64,000 nucleotides of DNA from Humisphaera borealis (lineage in GTDB: Bacteria > Planctomycetota > Phycisphaerae > Tepidisphaerales > Tepidisphaeraceae): positions 4,340,001 to 4,404,000 of the forward strand of contig NZ_CP063458.1 in NCBI RefSeq assembly GCF_015169395.1, given 5' to 3'. Both the position numbers and the translations under genes were made by a program. Of this stretch, positions 1 through 9,200 are shown piece by piece. Position 1 is the first letter of the stretch; each line of letters opens with the position of its first letter. The notes beneath the pieces are model-generated. The model searched no databases, was not told the DNA's origin, and saw only the letters and a list, made by a program, of their open reading frames with translations.

Positions 1-2
1 CA

Positions 3-494
3 GGCCCCGCCACGCGACCCACGACCTCCCCGAGCACCCGGCCCGTCTCCGATGCCCTGCGCATCGAAGAGTTCGGCCGCCCGCTGCTGACCGACGCCGC
101 CGGCAACCGCTACTTCGGCGGTGTCGATAGCCTGGTTTGCATCGATAAAGGCGGCAACGTGTCGCGGTGGTCTTTGCCGGCCGCCGCCCGCGGCGACGCC
201 GTCACCGAAGCCCCGACCACGCTGATCCTCGCCGGCGACGCGCGGTTATTCCTCTTCAACCGCGCCGGGCGCGTCCTGCGGATCAAACCGACGCCAGACG
301 GTATCGAGCCGTTTCTGCTGGAGGAAACGTTTACCCAGAACATTCCTGAAGACGAAAGGCCACGCCGAATCTGGGTTGATCCTGACGGCCGAATCGTGCT
401 CGCGTTCGAGAAGCGCCTGGCGATCCTCTTCCCGCAGGGTTTTATTCCCACGCCGATCAGACGGATGATGGACCTCGGCGAGGATGATGATTGA
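3..494 (+). CDS. Beta-propeller-like protein, C-terminal fragment
   Basis: The frame is open from the left edge to a TGA at 492-494, so only the last 163 residues are visible and the start lies outside the window. The text has repeated short beta-strand phrases such as GNRYFGGVDSLVCID, ARLFLFNRAGRVLRI and RRIWVDPDGRIVLAF, typical of blades in two-component-regulator-type or NHL-type propellers. The tail is acidic (GEDDD). No catalytic motif or membrane segment is visible. The next gene is on the opposite strand and converges on it after 47 bases. The function is unknown; the propeller assignment is inferred from strand periodicity only. Confidence 0.6.
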   Translation, partial: GPATRPTTSPSTRPVSDALRIEEFGRPLLTDAAGNRYFGGVDSLVCIDKGGNVSRWSLPAAARGDAVTEAPTTLILAGDARLFLFNRAGRVLRIKPTPDGIEPFLLEETFTQNIPEDERPRRIWVDPDGRIVLAFEKRLAILFPQGFIPTPIRRMMDLGEDDD

Positions 495-541
495 GCGCAC
501 AACGCGTGCTTTTGCATCACGGTCAATAGCCGTCCGCCGCC

Positions 542-1291
542 TCACGGCCGCCTACTCAGCGGACCACCGGAGGACGCGAGCACCTTGAGTCGCTCCGCCA
601 GGTCGCCCCGCGCAACCCACTCTTCATCGCCGTCCGAAAGCAGATAGGCGCCGGCGTTGGGCCCTTCGACCATGTCGAGTGTGTTGGCGACGAGGTAATC
701 GGCACCGCTCGCCAGACGGCTGGCCTGGCCGATGCGGATCAGCGCTTCCCGGTCTATTCCCACTTCCAGTTTGAACTTCACCAGCATGCCCCGATATCCC
801 CACTCGCCGCGAAAGAGGTCCACGATCTTCACCGTCTTTCGGCCCAGAATCGCGATCTCGTCGAAGGTGCTTTTGACCTTGCCGGCGTGCGCATCCTTCA
901 CCACCCATAGTTCCCTGCCGCGTTCGGCGGGGTCCGGCTTGCGGTCGATCACCTGGTATGCCCGCTCGGGTCCATAATCAGATACCGCGGCGGTCATGAA
1001 GACGGCGTCGTAACGCTGCGTCGCCATCAGCGTGGCTAAGGACTGTCTCAGATCCCCGTGCGAGGTGAACGGGACGGCCCGCAAGGCATCGGCCGCGCCT
1101 GCCCCGGCCAGCTCGCGCTGATGATCCCGGTTGCTCGTCACCAGGTCCACACAGCCGACGGTCGACAGTGCCCTGGCAATGCCGTAGCCCGTGTTGCCTG
1201 TGAAGACGTTGCCCCAGTCGCGGACGCGGTCAATCCGCTCTCGGGTACCGCCGGCGGTGACGAGGAATCGCTTGGTGGTCGGTGTGTTCAT
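542..1291 (-). CDS. CoaB-like phosphopantothenate-cysteine ligase domain protein
   Basis: This 249-residue protein begins TKRFLVTAGGTRERIDRVR and continues with a GNTGYGIARAL segment. That matches the nucleotide-binding start of the DNA/pantothenate metabolism flavoprotein (CoaB) family, which joins cysteine to 4'-phosphopantothenate in coenzyme A synthesis. A MTAAVSDY motif near residue 100 and the later VKFKLEV and ADYLVANTLDMV segments fit the same fold. It is a stand-alone CoaB domain with no CoaC decarboxylase half, unlike the fused bacterial Dfp. The ATG at 1291 is the first of the frame and lies back to back with the divergent transporter gene. The sequence is somewhat diverged, so a paralogue with another substrate cannot be excluded. 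Confidence 0.8.
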   Translation of the reverse strand: MNTPTTKRFLVTAGGTRERIDRVRDWGNVFTGNTGYGIARALSTVGCVDLVTSNRDHQRELAGAGAADALRAVPFTSHGDLRQSLATLMATQRYDAVFMTAAVSDYGPERAYQVIDRKPDPAERGRELWVVKDAHAGKVKSTFDEIAILGRKTVKIVDLFRGEWGYRGMLVKFKLEVGIDREALIRIGQASRLASGADYLVANTLDMVEGPNAGAYLLSDGDEEWVARGDLAERLKVLASSGGPLSRRP

Positions 1292-1334
1292 GGTTCAAAG
1301 AAACGATGCCGCAATCGAGGCTTCGGTTACACCG

Positions 1335-2651
1335 ATGACAATAACCGCCGGCGCGACTATGGTCGCCTCGCCGATGCCCACTTTGCCGCGCCGCCAACTC
1401 CTGATTCTGCTCTCATTCGTCGCGTTTATCAGCCTGGGGCTGCCCGACGGTGTGCTGGGCGTGGCCTGGCCGTTCATGCGGCACGATTTTGACCTGCCCA
1501 TCAGCCGACTCGGTTGGTTCCTGTCGTTCGGCGTCGCGGGTTACCTGATTTCCTCGTTCTTCGCAGGGCAACTCGTCCGGTGGATTGGCGTTGGCCGGAT
1601 TCTGCTGTTCAGCACCGTGCTGGTGGCGGCATCGCTGACGGGCTACGCGCTGTCGCCGCGGTGGGAAGTCATCCTGCCGCTGGCGCTGTGCGTGGGCCTG
1701 GGTTCTGGGGCGATCGACGCGGCGTTGAACGTCTTTGTCGCGTCGGCGTTCCCGGCGCGGATCGTCAGCTGGCTGCATGCGTTCTATGGCGTCGGTGCGA
1801 CCATTGGCCCGATCGCCATGACCGCCGCCGTCACCACCGTTACCTTCGCATCCCCGCCCGGCTGGCGATGGGGATACGCGTCACTGGCGATCCTTCAGGG
1901 CCTGACGGCGGTCGGGTTTGCCACGACGCTGTCCATGTGGCGGACGATGCCATCGGCGGCGGGCGTCCCTTCCGGACCACAGAGCCCTGTCGACACCAAA
2001 CCGGTCCTCGAAGCCGACGCCGTCGCCGGTACCGCCGAGACCCTTCGTCATCCCGTCGTCCGCTTGCACGTACTGACCTACTTCATCTACGCCGGTACGG
2101 AAGTTACGGCCGGGCAATGGCTCTTCAGTCTGCTGCTGGAGAGCCGCTCCCTGTCGCCGGCCACATGCGGGGCGGCGGTCACAGTCTTCTGGGCGTCGCT
2201 GACAGCAGGGCGGATCGCTTTTGGTCAGGCGGCCGAGCGATTCTCCGCCGTTGCGATCCTCCGCCTGGCGACGTGCCTGGCACCGATCGCCGCCGGGCTG
2301 ATGTGCGTTCGTTCGGGCGGAGCACCTCTGGCGATCATGGCCGCCGGGCTGCTGGGCTTTTCGCTGGCGCCGATGTTTCCGATGTGGATCTCACTCACCC
2401 CCGCCCGCGTTGGCGAACGGCTTGCGGCGCAGGCGATCGGCTTCCAGGTGTCGGCTGCGACCGTTGGCGTCGCCGTCCTGCCGAGCATCGCCGGCTGGCT
2501 GGCCCGAAACGTCGGGTTGGAGTCCATTCCAGTGTTCCTCATGGCAACGACCGTGGCGCTGCTGTTCATCAACGGTTGGACCGCGCGAAAGGTTCGTGAC
2601 GCAGAACGACGTCCACCCGCGGTGCGGCCGCAGACCGAGGTGCCCGATTGA
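1335..2651 (+). CDS. MFS transporter
   Basis: A 438-residue, very hydrophobic protein of the major facilitator superfamily with about 12 predicted membrane segments. The first helix pair reads LLSFVAFISLGLPDGVLGVAWP, followed by the loop GQLVRWIGVGRIL, which corresponds to the conserved MFS loop between helices 2 and 3. GLGSGAIDAALNVFVA and SWLHAFYGVGATIGP resemble the fucose-permease/YbjJ-like branch that often carries sugars, but the substrate cannot be read. In-frame starts exist at 1191 (GTG), 1290 (ATG), 1335 and 1374. I chose 1335 because the first two overlap the divergent CoaB-like gene; no convincing Shine-Dalgarno sequence decides between them. A promoter for both genes must lie in or near the short gap. 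Confidence 0.85.
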   Translation: MTITAGATMVASPMPTLPRRQLLILLSFVAFISLGLPDGVLGVAWPFMRHDFDLPISRLGWFLSFGVAGYLISSFFAGQLVRWIGVGRILLFSTVLVAASLTGYALSPRWEVILPLALCVGLGSGAIDAALNVFVASAFPARIVSWLHAFYGVGATIGPIAMTAAVTTVTFASPPGWRWGYASLAILQGLTAVGFATTLSMWRTMPSAAGVPSGPQSPVDTKPVLEADAVAGTAETLRHPVVRLHVLTYFIYAGTEVTAGQWLFSLLLESRSLSPATCGAAVTVFWASLTAGRIAFGQAAERFSAVAILRLATCLAPIAAGLMCVRSGGAPLAIMAAGLLGFSLAPMFPMWISLTPARVGERLAAQAIGFQVSAATVGVAVLPSIAGWLARNVGLESIPVFLMATTVALLFINGWTARKVRDAERRPPAVRPQTEVPD

Positions 2652-2742
2652 CCGTCGGACGTCCGGCGCATCGCTGATCGCTTTCGGCGGCGCCGGGTTT
2701 CATCCTTCTGCCCTCTGCCGGTTCTGCGGTTATCATTTCGCC

Positions 2743-4608
2743 ATGAGCCGCGCACTGATTCTGCTTGGGTTTCTGTCGGCACTAACGTCCGTCGCATCCG
2801 CGCAGGCGCCGATCCCGGAACGCCGGGTTGGCGTGGTCGTGTACGGTGCGACACCCGGGGGCATAGCGGCCGCTGTTGCAGCGGCTCGTGAAGGGGCTGC
2901 TGTCACCCTTCTTGAGGAATCCTCGCATATCGGCGGGCTTTCTGCCGGGGGGCTTTCACACACCGACTTCCGCACCTACGAATCCCTCGGCGGACTCTGG
3001 CGCGAGTTCATGGACCGTGTCGACGCCCATTACAAAACCACCTATGGCGACGGCTCGCCGCAACAAAAGGCTTCGATGCTCGGCGGGTACTACGAGCCCC
3101 GCGTCGCCGGCATGATCTTTCGCCAGATGCTGGACGAAGCGAAGGTGGAAGTGCTAACCAGGCACCGACCGACCGGCGTCTACATTCCCTTCACCGCCGA
3201 CGGACGCCGATCGCTGGCGGCCGTCACGTTTACCAACCTCGCCGACGGCAAGCCGACCACGCTTTACGCCGGCGTCTTCATCGACGGAACCTACGAAGGG
3301 GACCTGATGGCGCTCGCCGGTGTGAAGTACCGGCTCGGCTGCGAGGCCAAGACGGAGTACGACGAATCGCTCGCGTTCGAGGAAGCCAATCCCTGGGTAA
3401 TGGCGATCAATTTCCGCGTCTGTCTGTCGAAGAATGCCGAGAACCGCCTGCCCATCCCGCAGCCGGCGGGCTACGACCGCGTGCATTTCACGAAGGTTCT
3501 TGACGCCGTCAAAGCCGGACAGATCAAGAATCTGGACGACATCATCCGCGTTCGCCCGGTGCCGAACGACAAGGCGGACTTTAACGACAAGATGGGATCG
3601 CCGGTCAGCCTGAAGCTGGTCAACGAAAGCGCCGACTGGCCCGAGGGCTCGCCGGAGGTACGGGCGAAGATTTACGACAAGGCCAGGTACCAGGCGCTGG
3701 GCATCCTCTGGTTTCTGCAGAATGACGCAGAGGTACCGGAATTCCTGAAGAAGGAAGTCGCCGAGTGGGGCCTGCCGAAGGACGAATACGTCGACAGCGG
3801 CCACTGGTCGCCGGCGTTGTACATCCGCGAGGGGCGGCGGATGGTGGGCGTGCGCGTGTTTACCGAACAGTTCACCCAGCCCGATGCCGCCGGTGTCCGT
3901 GCGCCCGCCCAGGCGACGGCGATCGCGATCGGCGACTACTCCCTCAATTCGCACGGCGTGCATCGCCTGCCCGATGGCAAATTGCTCGGCGTGATCTCGA
4001 AACAGATCCGCCCGTGGCAGGTGCCCTTTGAATGCCTGCTTCCAAAGGATCTGGACGCGCTGCTGGCCCCCGTCGCCCTGTCGGCCAGCCACGTAGGCTA
4101 CTCGGCAATCCGCATGGAGCCCACCTGGACCGCGCTCGGCCAGGCAGCCGGAATCGCCGCGGGACAGGCGATCAAGGAGAAGAAGAACCCGCGCGACCTC
4201 GATGTCGGCAAATTACAGCGACGGCTGCACGACGTCGGCGCGATCACCTTCTACACCTCCGACGTGCCGCCGAAGCACCCGGCGTTTAAAGCCGTCCAGT
4301 GGTTTGGCAATCGCGGCCTGTTCCAGGACCTGATCCCCGCCAGCCACGCGACCGACTGGAAGCTCGAAAACCTGTCGAAGAACAACCAATGGACCAAGGC
4401 TTTCCCACACCATGCGATGGAACCCGACAAACCCATCACAGCGGAACTGGCCAAATTGTGGATCGATCGCGTGACCGCACTCGGACTAAAGCTGACGACG
4501 GACATCCCGGCGGCTGATGGCGAGAAGCCCGTTTCGCGTGGCGACTTCCTTCGGGCGATGTATCGTGCAGTAGACGCCGAGTACGCACCGAAGCCCAGGA
4601 ACAAGTAA
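2743..4608 (+). CDS. Secreted FAD-dependent oxidoreductase with SLH-like C terminus
   Basis: A 621-residue protein with a signal peptide (residues 1-20, cleavage likely after ASA). The FAD-binding segment VVVYGATPGGIAAA (about 32-44) is followed by LLEESSHIGGLSAGGLS, the signature of the FAD_oxidored (PF12831) family common in Planctomycetes. The middle contains the usual GHWSPALYIREGRRMVG and SAIRMEPTWTALGQAAG blocks. The last ~110 residues resemble a pair of S-layer-homology-like units (HPAFKAVQWFGNRGLF, then SRGDFLRAMYRAV), which could hold the enzyme to the cell envelope. The substrate is unknown; relatives are often found near sugar dehydrogenases, and a Gfo/Idh/MocA gene follows after 55 bases, so the two may share a transcript. 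The ATG at 2743 is chosen because it gives a clean signal peptide; longer readings upstream overlap the transporter gene. Confidence 0.88.
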   Translation: MSRALILLGFLSALTSVASAQAPIPERRVGVVVYGATPGGIAAAVAAAREGAAVTLLEESSHIGGLSAGGLSHTDFRTYESLGGLWREFMDRVDAHYKTTYGDGSPQQKASMLGGYYEPRVAGMIFRQMLDEAKVEVLTRHRPTGVYIPFTADGRRSLAAVTFTNLADGKPTTLYAGVFIDGTYEGDLMALAGVKYRLGCEAKTEYDESLAFEEANPWVMAINFRVCLSKNAENRLPIPQPAGYDRVHFTKVLDAVKAGQIKNLDDIIRVRPVPNDKADFNDKMGSPVSLKLVNESADWPEGSPEVRAKIYDKARYQALGILWFLQNDAEVPEFLKKEVAEWGLPKDEYVDSGHWSPALYIREGRRMVGVRVFTEQFTQPDAAGVRAPAQATAIAIGDYSLNSHGVHRLPDGKLLGVISKQIRPWQVPFECLLPKDLDALLAPVALSASHVGYSAIRMEPTWTALGQAAGIAAGQAIKEKKNPRDLDVGKLQRRLHDVGAITFYTSDVPPKHPAFKAVQWFGNRGLFQDLIPASHATDWKLENLSKNNQWTKAFPHHAMEPDKPITAELAKLWIDRVTALGLKLTTDIPAADGEKPVSRGDFLRAMYRAVDAEYAPKPRNK

Positions 4609-4663
4609 CTCGAGCGCGATCAACCCCTTCGACTGGCATCTGACAAACAGCGAGATCCGAAAC

Positions 4664-5707
4664 ATGACTGCAAAACTGCATTGGGGAATCCTTGGTACGG
4701 GCACCATCGCAAAGACCTTTGCGGCGGGCGTGGCGGCATCGACCAGCGGGGTTGTGGTTGCGGTCGGCAGCCGCGACCGTGTGACGGCCGATGCCTTCGG
4801 CGACGCGTTTGGCGTTCGCAATCGTCACGGCTCTTACGAGTCGCTGTTGGCCGACCCGGACGTGCAGGCGGTGTATATCGCGACGCCGCACACATCCCAC
4901 AAGCGGTGGGCGATCGCGGCCGCCGAGGCGAAGAAGCATATCCTTTGCGAGAAGCCGATTGGCGTCAGCGCCGCCGAGGCCGAGGCGATCATCGCAGCGG
5001 CGCGGAAACATGATGTGTTCCTGATGGAAGCATTCATGTACCGCTGCCATCCGCAGATCGCGAAAGCACTCAAGATCATCAGGTCCGGCTTGATGGGTGC
5101 CGTGAGGGTCATCCAGGCCACCTTCAGTTTTCATTGGCCGATCGATTACGACGCCCGCAGCCGACTTCTTGCAAATGAACTGGCGGGCGGCGGCATTCTG
5201 GACGTCGGCTGCTACCCGACCAGCATCTGCCGGCTGATCGCCGGGGCGGCCGTCGCAAAGCCCTTTGCAGAACCGAGTGAACTCGTGGCCACCGGATACC
5301 TGGGGCGTACGGGGGTTGATGAATGGACCGTCGCCTCGGCGAAGTTCCCCGGCCTGCCGGGCGAGCCCGACATCCTGGCACAACTTTCGACCGGCGTGCA
5401 GTGCGACCAGGAGAACGTCGTCCGCATATACGGCTCGCAGGGTTGGCTGCTCATCCCAGACCCCTGGATTCCCTCCCGCGACGGCGCCAGCAGCCGCCTG
5501 GTGTTGAATGTCCGTGGTCGTCCCGCGCAGGAGATCGTCGTCGATCCAGGATTGACGCTCTATGCGCTCGAGGCCGACACCGTCGCCGCCAATTTGCATC
5601 TGCGACAAGCCCCGAGCCCGGCGATGAGCTGGGACGACACCTTGGGCAATATGCGGATGCTTGACCGCTGGCGTGCGGCGATCGGGCTAAAGTATGCCTT
5701 CGAGTGA
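4664..5707 (+). CDS. Gfo/Idh/MocA family oxidoreductase
   Basis: A 347-residue cytosolic NAD(P)-dependent dehydrogenase. The Rossmann fingerprint is GILGTGTIA (8-16), the catalytic lysine motif is EKP (96-98), and the C-terminal domain carries GGGILDVGCY (175-184), in which the Asp and Tyr belong to the active site of this family. The whole length matches dihydrodiol-dehydrogenase/glucose-fructose-oxidoreductase-like members that oxidise sugars or inositols. There is no twin-arginine or Sec signal, unlike many planctomycete relatives. It follows the secreted FAD oxidoreductase on the same strand after 55 bases, suggesting joint use in carbohydrate breakdown. A hairpin begins about 55 bases after the stop. 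The exact sugar is not readable. Confidence 0.9.
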   Translation: MTAKLHWGILGTGTIAKTFAAGVAASTSGVVVAVGSRDRVTADAFGDAFGVRNRHGSYESLLADPDVQAVYIATPHTSHKRWAIAAAEAKKHILCEKPIGVSAAEAEAIIAAARKHDVFLMEAFMYRCHPQIAKALKIIRSGLMGAVRVIQATFSFHWPIDYDARSRLLANELAGGGILDVGCYPTSICRLIAGAAVAKPFAEPSELVATGYLGRTGVDEWTVASAKFPGLPGEPDILAQLSTGVQCDQENVVRIYGSQGWLLIPDPWIPSRDGASSRLVLNVRGRPAQEIVVDPGLTLYALEADTVAANLHLRQAPSPAMSWDDTLGNMRMLDRWRAAIGLKYAFE

Positions 5708-5763
5708 CAACCTTCCGCATTACAGGCTTCCATTCTGCGAGCTCTGCCGCTCCTCCGGGAACC

Positions 5764-5780
5764 ACAGGCCGCAAGCCTGT
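5764..5780. terminator. Small hairpin after the Gfo/Idh/MocA gene
   Basis: Stem ACAGGC/GCCTGT with a CGCAA loop, 57 bases after the dehydrogenase stop codon. There is no T-run after it, so it is at best a weak terminator or another dispersed hairpin. Confidence 0.35.
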
Positions 5781-5977
5781 ACCATGGCGGTGACGCCCGA
5801 ATAATCCCGATATCAGCGTGCCTTACGGCCCATAACGCCGTAACGTCGCCGATAACGGCTCGCTGTCCCTCCCTTCACACTGGCGTCTTGGCATCCCGTC
5901 CCTGCTGCCAGACCATTCGCCGGTAGGCTGCCGTCAGTCCTTCGCGCAATAACGCAGCGCTGATCGGTATCCGTTTC

Positions 5978-5995
5978 TCGGACGTTAACGTCCGA
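5978..5995. promoter_or_regulatory. Perfect 18-bp palindrome upstream of the giant gene
   Basis: TCGGACGTTAACGTCCGA is a perfect 18-bp palindrome lying 300 bases before the start of the giant surface protein gene. Its length and symmetry suit a dimeric regulator's binding site. No regulator can be named and no second copy was noticed in the window. Confidence 0.4.
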
Positions 5996-6213
5996 AAGCC
6001 GGCTCGGCCTGGTTTATCGCCATCTCCACCAACCATCTCTGAAAACTGCCCCACGTGATCGAAGGCTGTTTAGCGCCTCGGTGCATCCCGCAGGCAGACC
6101 GTCTGCGCACCAATTCCCCAACCGATACGACCCGCAGAGGTTGCGCCAACCGCACAGGCGGAAGGACCGCAGTCTCGACGCCGAACGCCCCCGGGCATGG
6201 GGATGGTCGGTCA

Positions 6214-6286
6214 GCCGCATCGCTCGGAGGTGATGCGGCAAGGAGTCGCGAAGGTGCAAAGGGAGGCGGGCCGGTTCCGCCAAGGA
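6214..6286 (+). promoter_or_regulatory. Leader stem-loops and ribosome binding site of the giant gene
   Basis: A perfect 8-bp stem (GCCGCATC/GATGCGGC, 6214-6239, 10-nt loop) is followed by a second stem GGCGG/CCGCC (6265-6281). The Shine-Dalgarno AAGGA (6282-6286) begins on the very next base and sits 8 nt before the ATG at 6295. This spacing is why I prefer 6295 over the ATG at 6286. The hairpins could protect the long mRNA or tune its translation. Confidence 0.5.
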
Positions 6287-6294
6287 TGAGACGC

Positions 6295-9200
6295 ATGTGG
6301 ACGCCTGATCGTCTGTCGCAGTTGATTCGCCAGTTCCGCGAGCGGAAGGATCTCCTCGCCGCCGGCCCCGGGCGCGGTTCCCGCGCTCACGCCGAGCAGA
6401 TGGAACCTCGGGTGATGCTGAGCATCGCCAAGGCGATCGACGCGGCAGCGCCGGACGTGCGATCGCTCGCCGCCGCGCAGGCGTCGCGTCCCCTGGTGTT
6501 CGTGGATGCCGGCGTCGCCCGGACGACGAACCTGCCCGCCGATGCCGAGGTCATCACGTTTGTCGCCGGGGCTGATCCGATTGCGACCATCACGCGTGAG
6601 CTCGCTGGCCGCAGCAACGTCAGGTCGGTCAGCATCGTCTCCCACGGCGCTTCGGGTGCGCTGAGCCTTGGCGGAAAGTCGGTCGTGCGGCAGGACCTCT
6701 TCGAGAAGGCCGAAGAGCTGAAGAAGTGGTCGGCGAGCCTGGCCGGCGACGCCTCGATCGCGCTCTACGGCTGCGATGTCGCCAGCGGGTCCGGCGGCGA
6801 GCTGTTCGTCGAATCGCTCGCCCGGCTGACCGGCGCCACCGTCGCAGCCTCGACCGACGTCACTGGCCCCGCCGCGCTCGGCGGCGACGCCGACCTGGAG
6901 TTCGTCGCCGGCGACAAGTCGGACGTGCAGAGCCTGCTGGCCGCCGCCGACTTCTCCGCCACCCTCGCGTTCGCCATCACGCCGTCGGGCGGCACGACGA
7001 CGCATGAGGTCAGCGGATCGGCGACGGTGGTTGACAGCGGTGTGGTGGTGACTGCGTCCGGCGACACCAGCACGACCGCGCTGGTGCGGATCGCGACCAA
7101 CTACCGCAACGGCGAGGACGTGCTGGCGGTGAGCTACGGCGGAATCACGCCGGTCTTCACCGCCGGCACCGGCACCCTCAGCCTGACCTCCGCCGGGGCG
7201 CTGACGGCGGCACAGTGGGAGGCGGTCTTCCGCGCCGTCACCTTCACCACGGCAACGTCTGCGCCCAACCTGACCGCCCGCGGCATCACGTTCACGATCG
7301 GGTCCACCACATCGGCCGGCAAATCGCTGACGCCCGACCTGCCGGTCGACACCGCAACGCAGGACCGCATCGTCGAGGCGCTCGACGTAGTCGAGGCGAT
7401 TGGCACCAAGATCGGCACCTTCTCCGGCGCCAACGCCGGCCTGAACAACGACACGGAAGTCCCGTTCACTGGCGGCCTGAAGGTGACTGACCTGTTCTAC
7501 CCGAACAGCGCCGACCTCGATTCCAACGGCAACCCGGTCACCGACTGGGGACGCTCCGTGCAGCCACACCAGATCGGCTCGTACCTCGCGCTCAGCGACG
7601 CAGCCGACAACTATTTCAACGCCGCGGGCACGATCACCGACCTGGCCGGCCTGAAGGCGGCGCTGGAAGCCCGTCTGACGTCGATCGTTCCTGGAACGTC
7701 GGCCGTGCGGAACGTGACCGTCGCGTTCAGCAAGCCTGCCGCGAGCGATGCCCGGTCCATCACGATCACTATCGCAATCGCCAACACCCGCGGCGACGAC
7801 ATCTCGCTCGACCTGCCCGACCTGCAACGCGACCTCGGCCTCTACCTACCGACGCCGCCCACGATCACCGTCGGCGGCGGGGCCGACATCGAGTTTTCCA
7901 TCAGCGTCGATCTGCAGGGCCACACCTATGGCAGCACGCTGGCGCAGAACAAGACCACGCTCGCGTTCACCCGCCTGAACGCGCTCGCCGGGTTTACGTT
8001 CAGCAATGTCACCACGACGGCGGAGTTCGGGCTGATTCGCGGGCAGCTCGTGGGCGCTTCGGGTGTCGTCGGGGCGAAGATCCCCGTCAGCTTCAGCGGT
8101 GCGACCAGCCGCACGCTCAACAGCTGGGCGACCGATGGTTCGGACGTGACGGCATTCTCGGGCACGCTCAGCGGGACGGCGAACCTCGATCTGCCGGTGA
8201 CGGCGAGCCTCGGCGGCGTCGCCGCGACGACCGCCAACAGCAAGATCGTTGTCGTCGACAGCAACATCTTCGACGACACCGCTCCCAGCTACACGACCAC
8301 CGACTTCAGCAACGTGCTCTACTTCAGCACGCTGAAGGTTGAAGACGTGATCGGCGAGATCCTGAAGGTCAAGGACCTCTACACCACGCTCGCCAACTCC
8401 GACGATGCGCTGTTCGGCGTCAATGTCCCGTTCCTGAAGGATAAGACCCTCGGCGAGCTGTTTGACTTCGGCAGCTTGTTCCAGTCGGCGATCGGCGCGA
8501 AGGTGGACATCGTCGAGCCCGTGCTGAACACGCCGGGCCGCGACGCCCTGACGGACTACCGCCTGCCGCTGAGCAGCGACAGCACGCCGGTGCCTTCGAT
8601 GTGGTCGGACCTGCGGGCGGCGTTCAAGTTCGGCGTGGTGGTGAACAACACCTGGCCGATCGTCACCGTGACGGTCGCCGCCGACAACACCCGCGAGACG
8701 CTCGCCGACCTGATCACCGACGTCAACGCCGCCCTGACAACGGCCGGGTTGCAGATCCAGGCGAGCAACATCAGCGGCAAGATGTCGCTGAAGGCGACGA
8801 ATGTCGCGGTGCAGAAGTTCGCGATCGTGCCCGTGGCCCCGGATGCCGCCCGCCTGAACCCCACTGCCCCCGCCAGCGACCTGACGACGCTGACGCTCAA
8901 CCAGGCCTACTACTACACGGTCACGGGGACGACGACAGGAACGGTCACCGGCACGAACTACTACACCACCGCAACACCCGTCGCGGCGGCGGCGGTGCAT
9001 GCGGGCATTCTTGCCAGCGGCACAACGGGCGTGGTGAAGGTCACCCGCGTCGGAGCGATGCCGGTCGTCTGGGGGAGCCAGCGTAACGGCATCACCTCGG
9101 GTGCGGCGGTTCTCACCGGTAACGCCTATCTCATCGAGTCGGCCGAGAGCGATCTGCGTCGGCTGGGGATTGTGGACTACGGCAGCGAACTGACAGCGCT

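Larger units (their letters stand above)
5708..6294. other. Long non-coding leader region before the giant surface gene
   Basis: I see no convincing gene here. It holds a hairpin just after the dehydrogenase gene (5764-5780), a perfect 18-bp palindrome (5978-5995) and two stem-loops directly in front of the giant gene's ribosome binding site (6214-6281). The giant gene's reading frame is open back to 6055, but the upstream part encodes a Cys/Arg/Pro-rich text unlike a signal peptide or a LEPR-XLL leader, so I treat it as non-coding. Confidence 0.6.

Noticed and set aside
6055-6294. N-terminal extension of the giant protein by 80 codons
   Set aside because: The extension lacks a signal-like sequence, crosses two perfect stem-loops and a good Shine-Dalgarno site, and would push the LEPR-XLL-type motif far from the N terminus.
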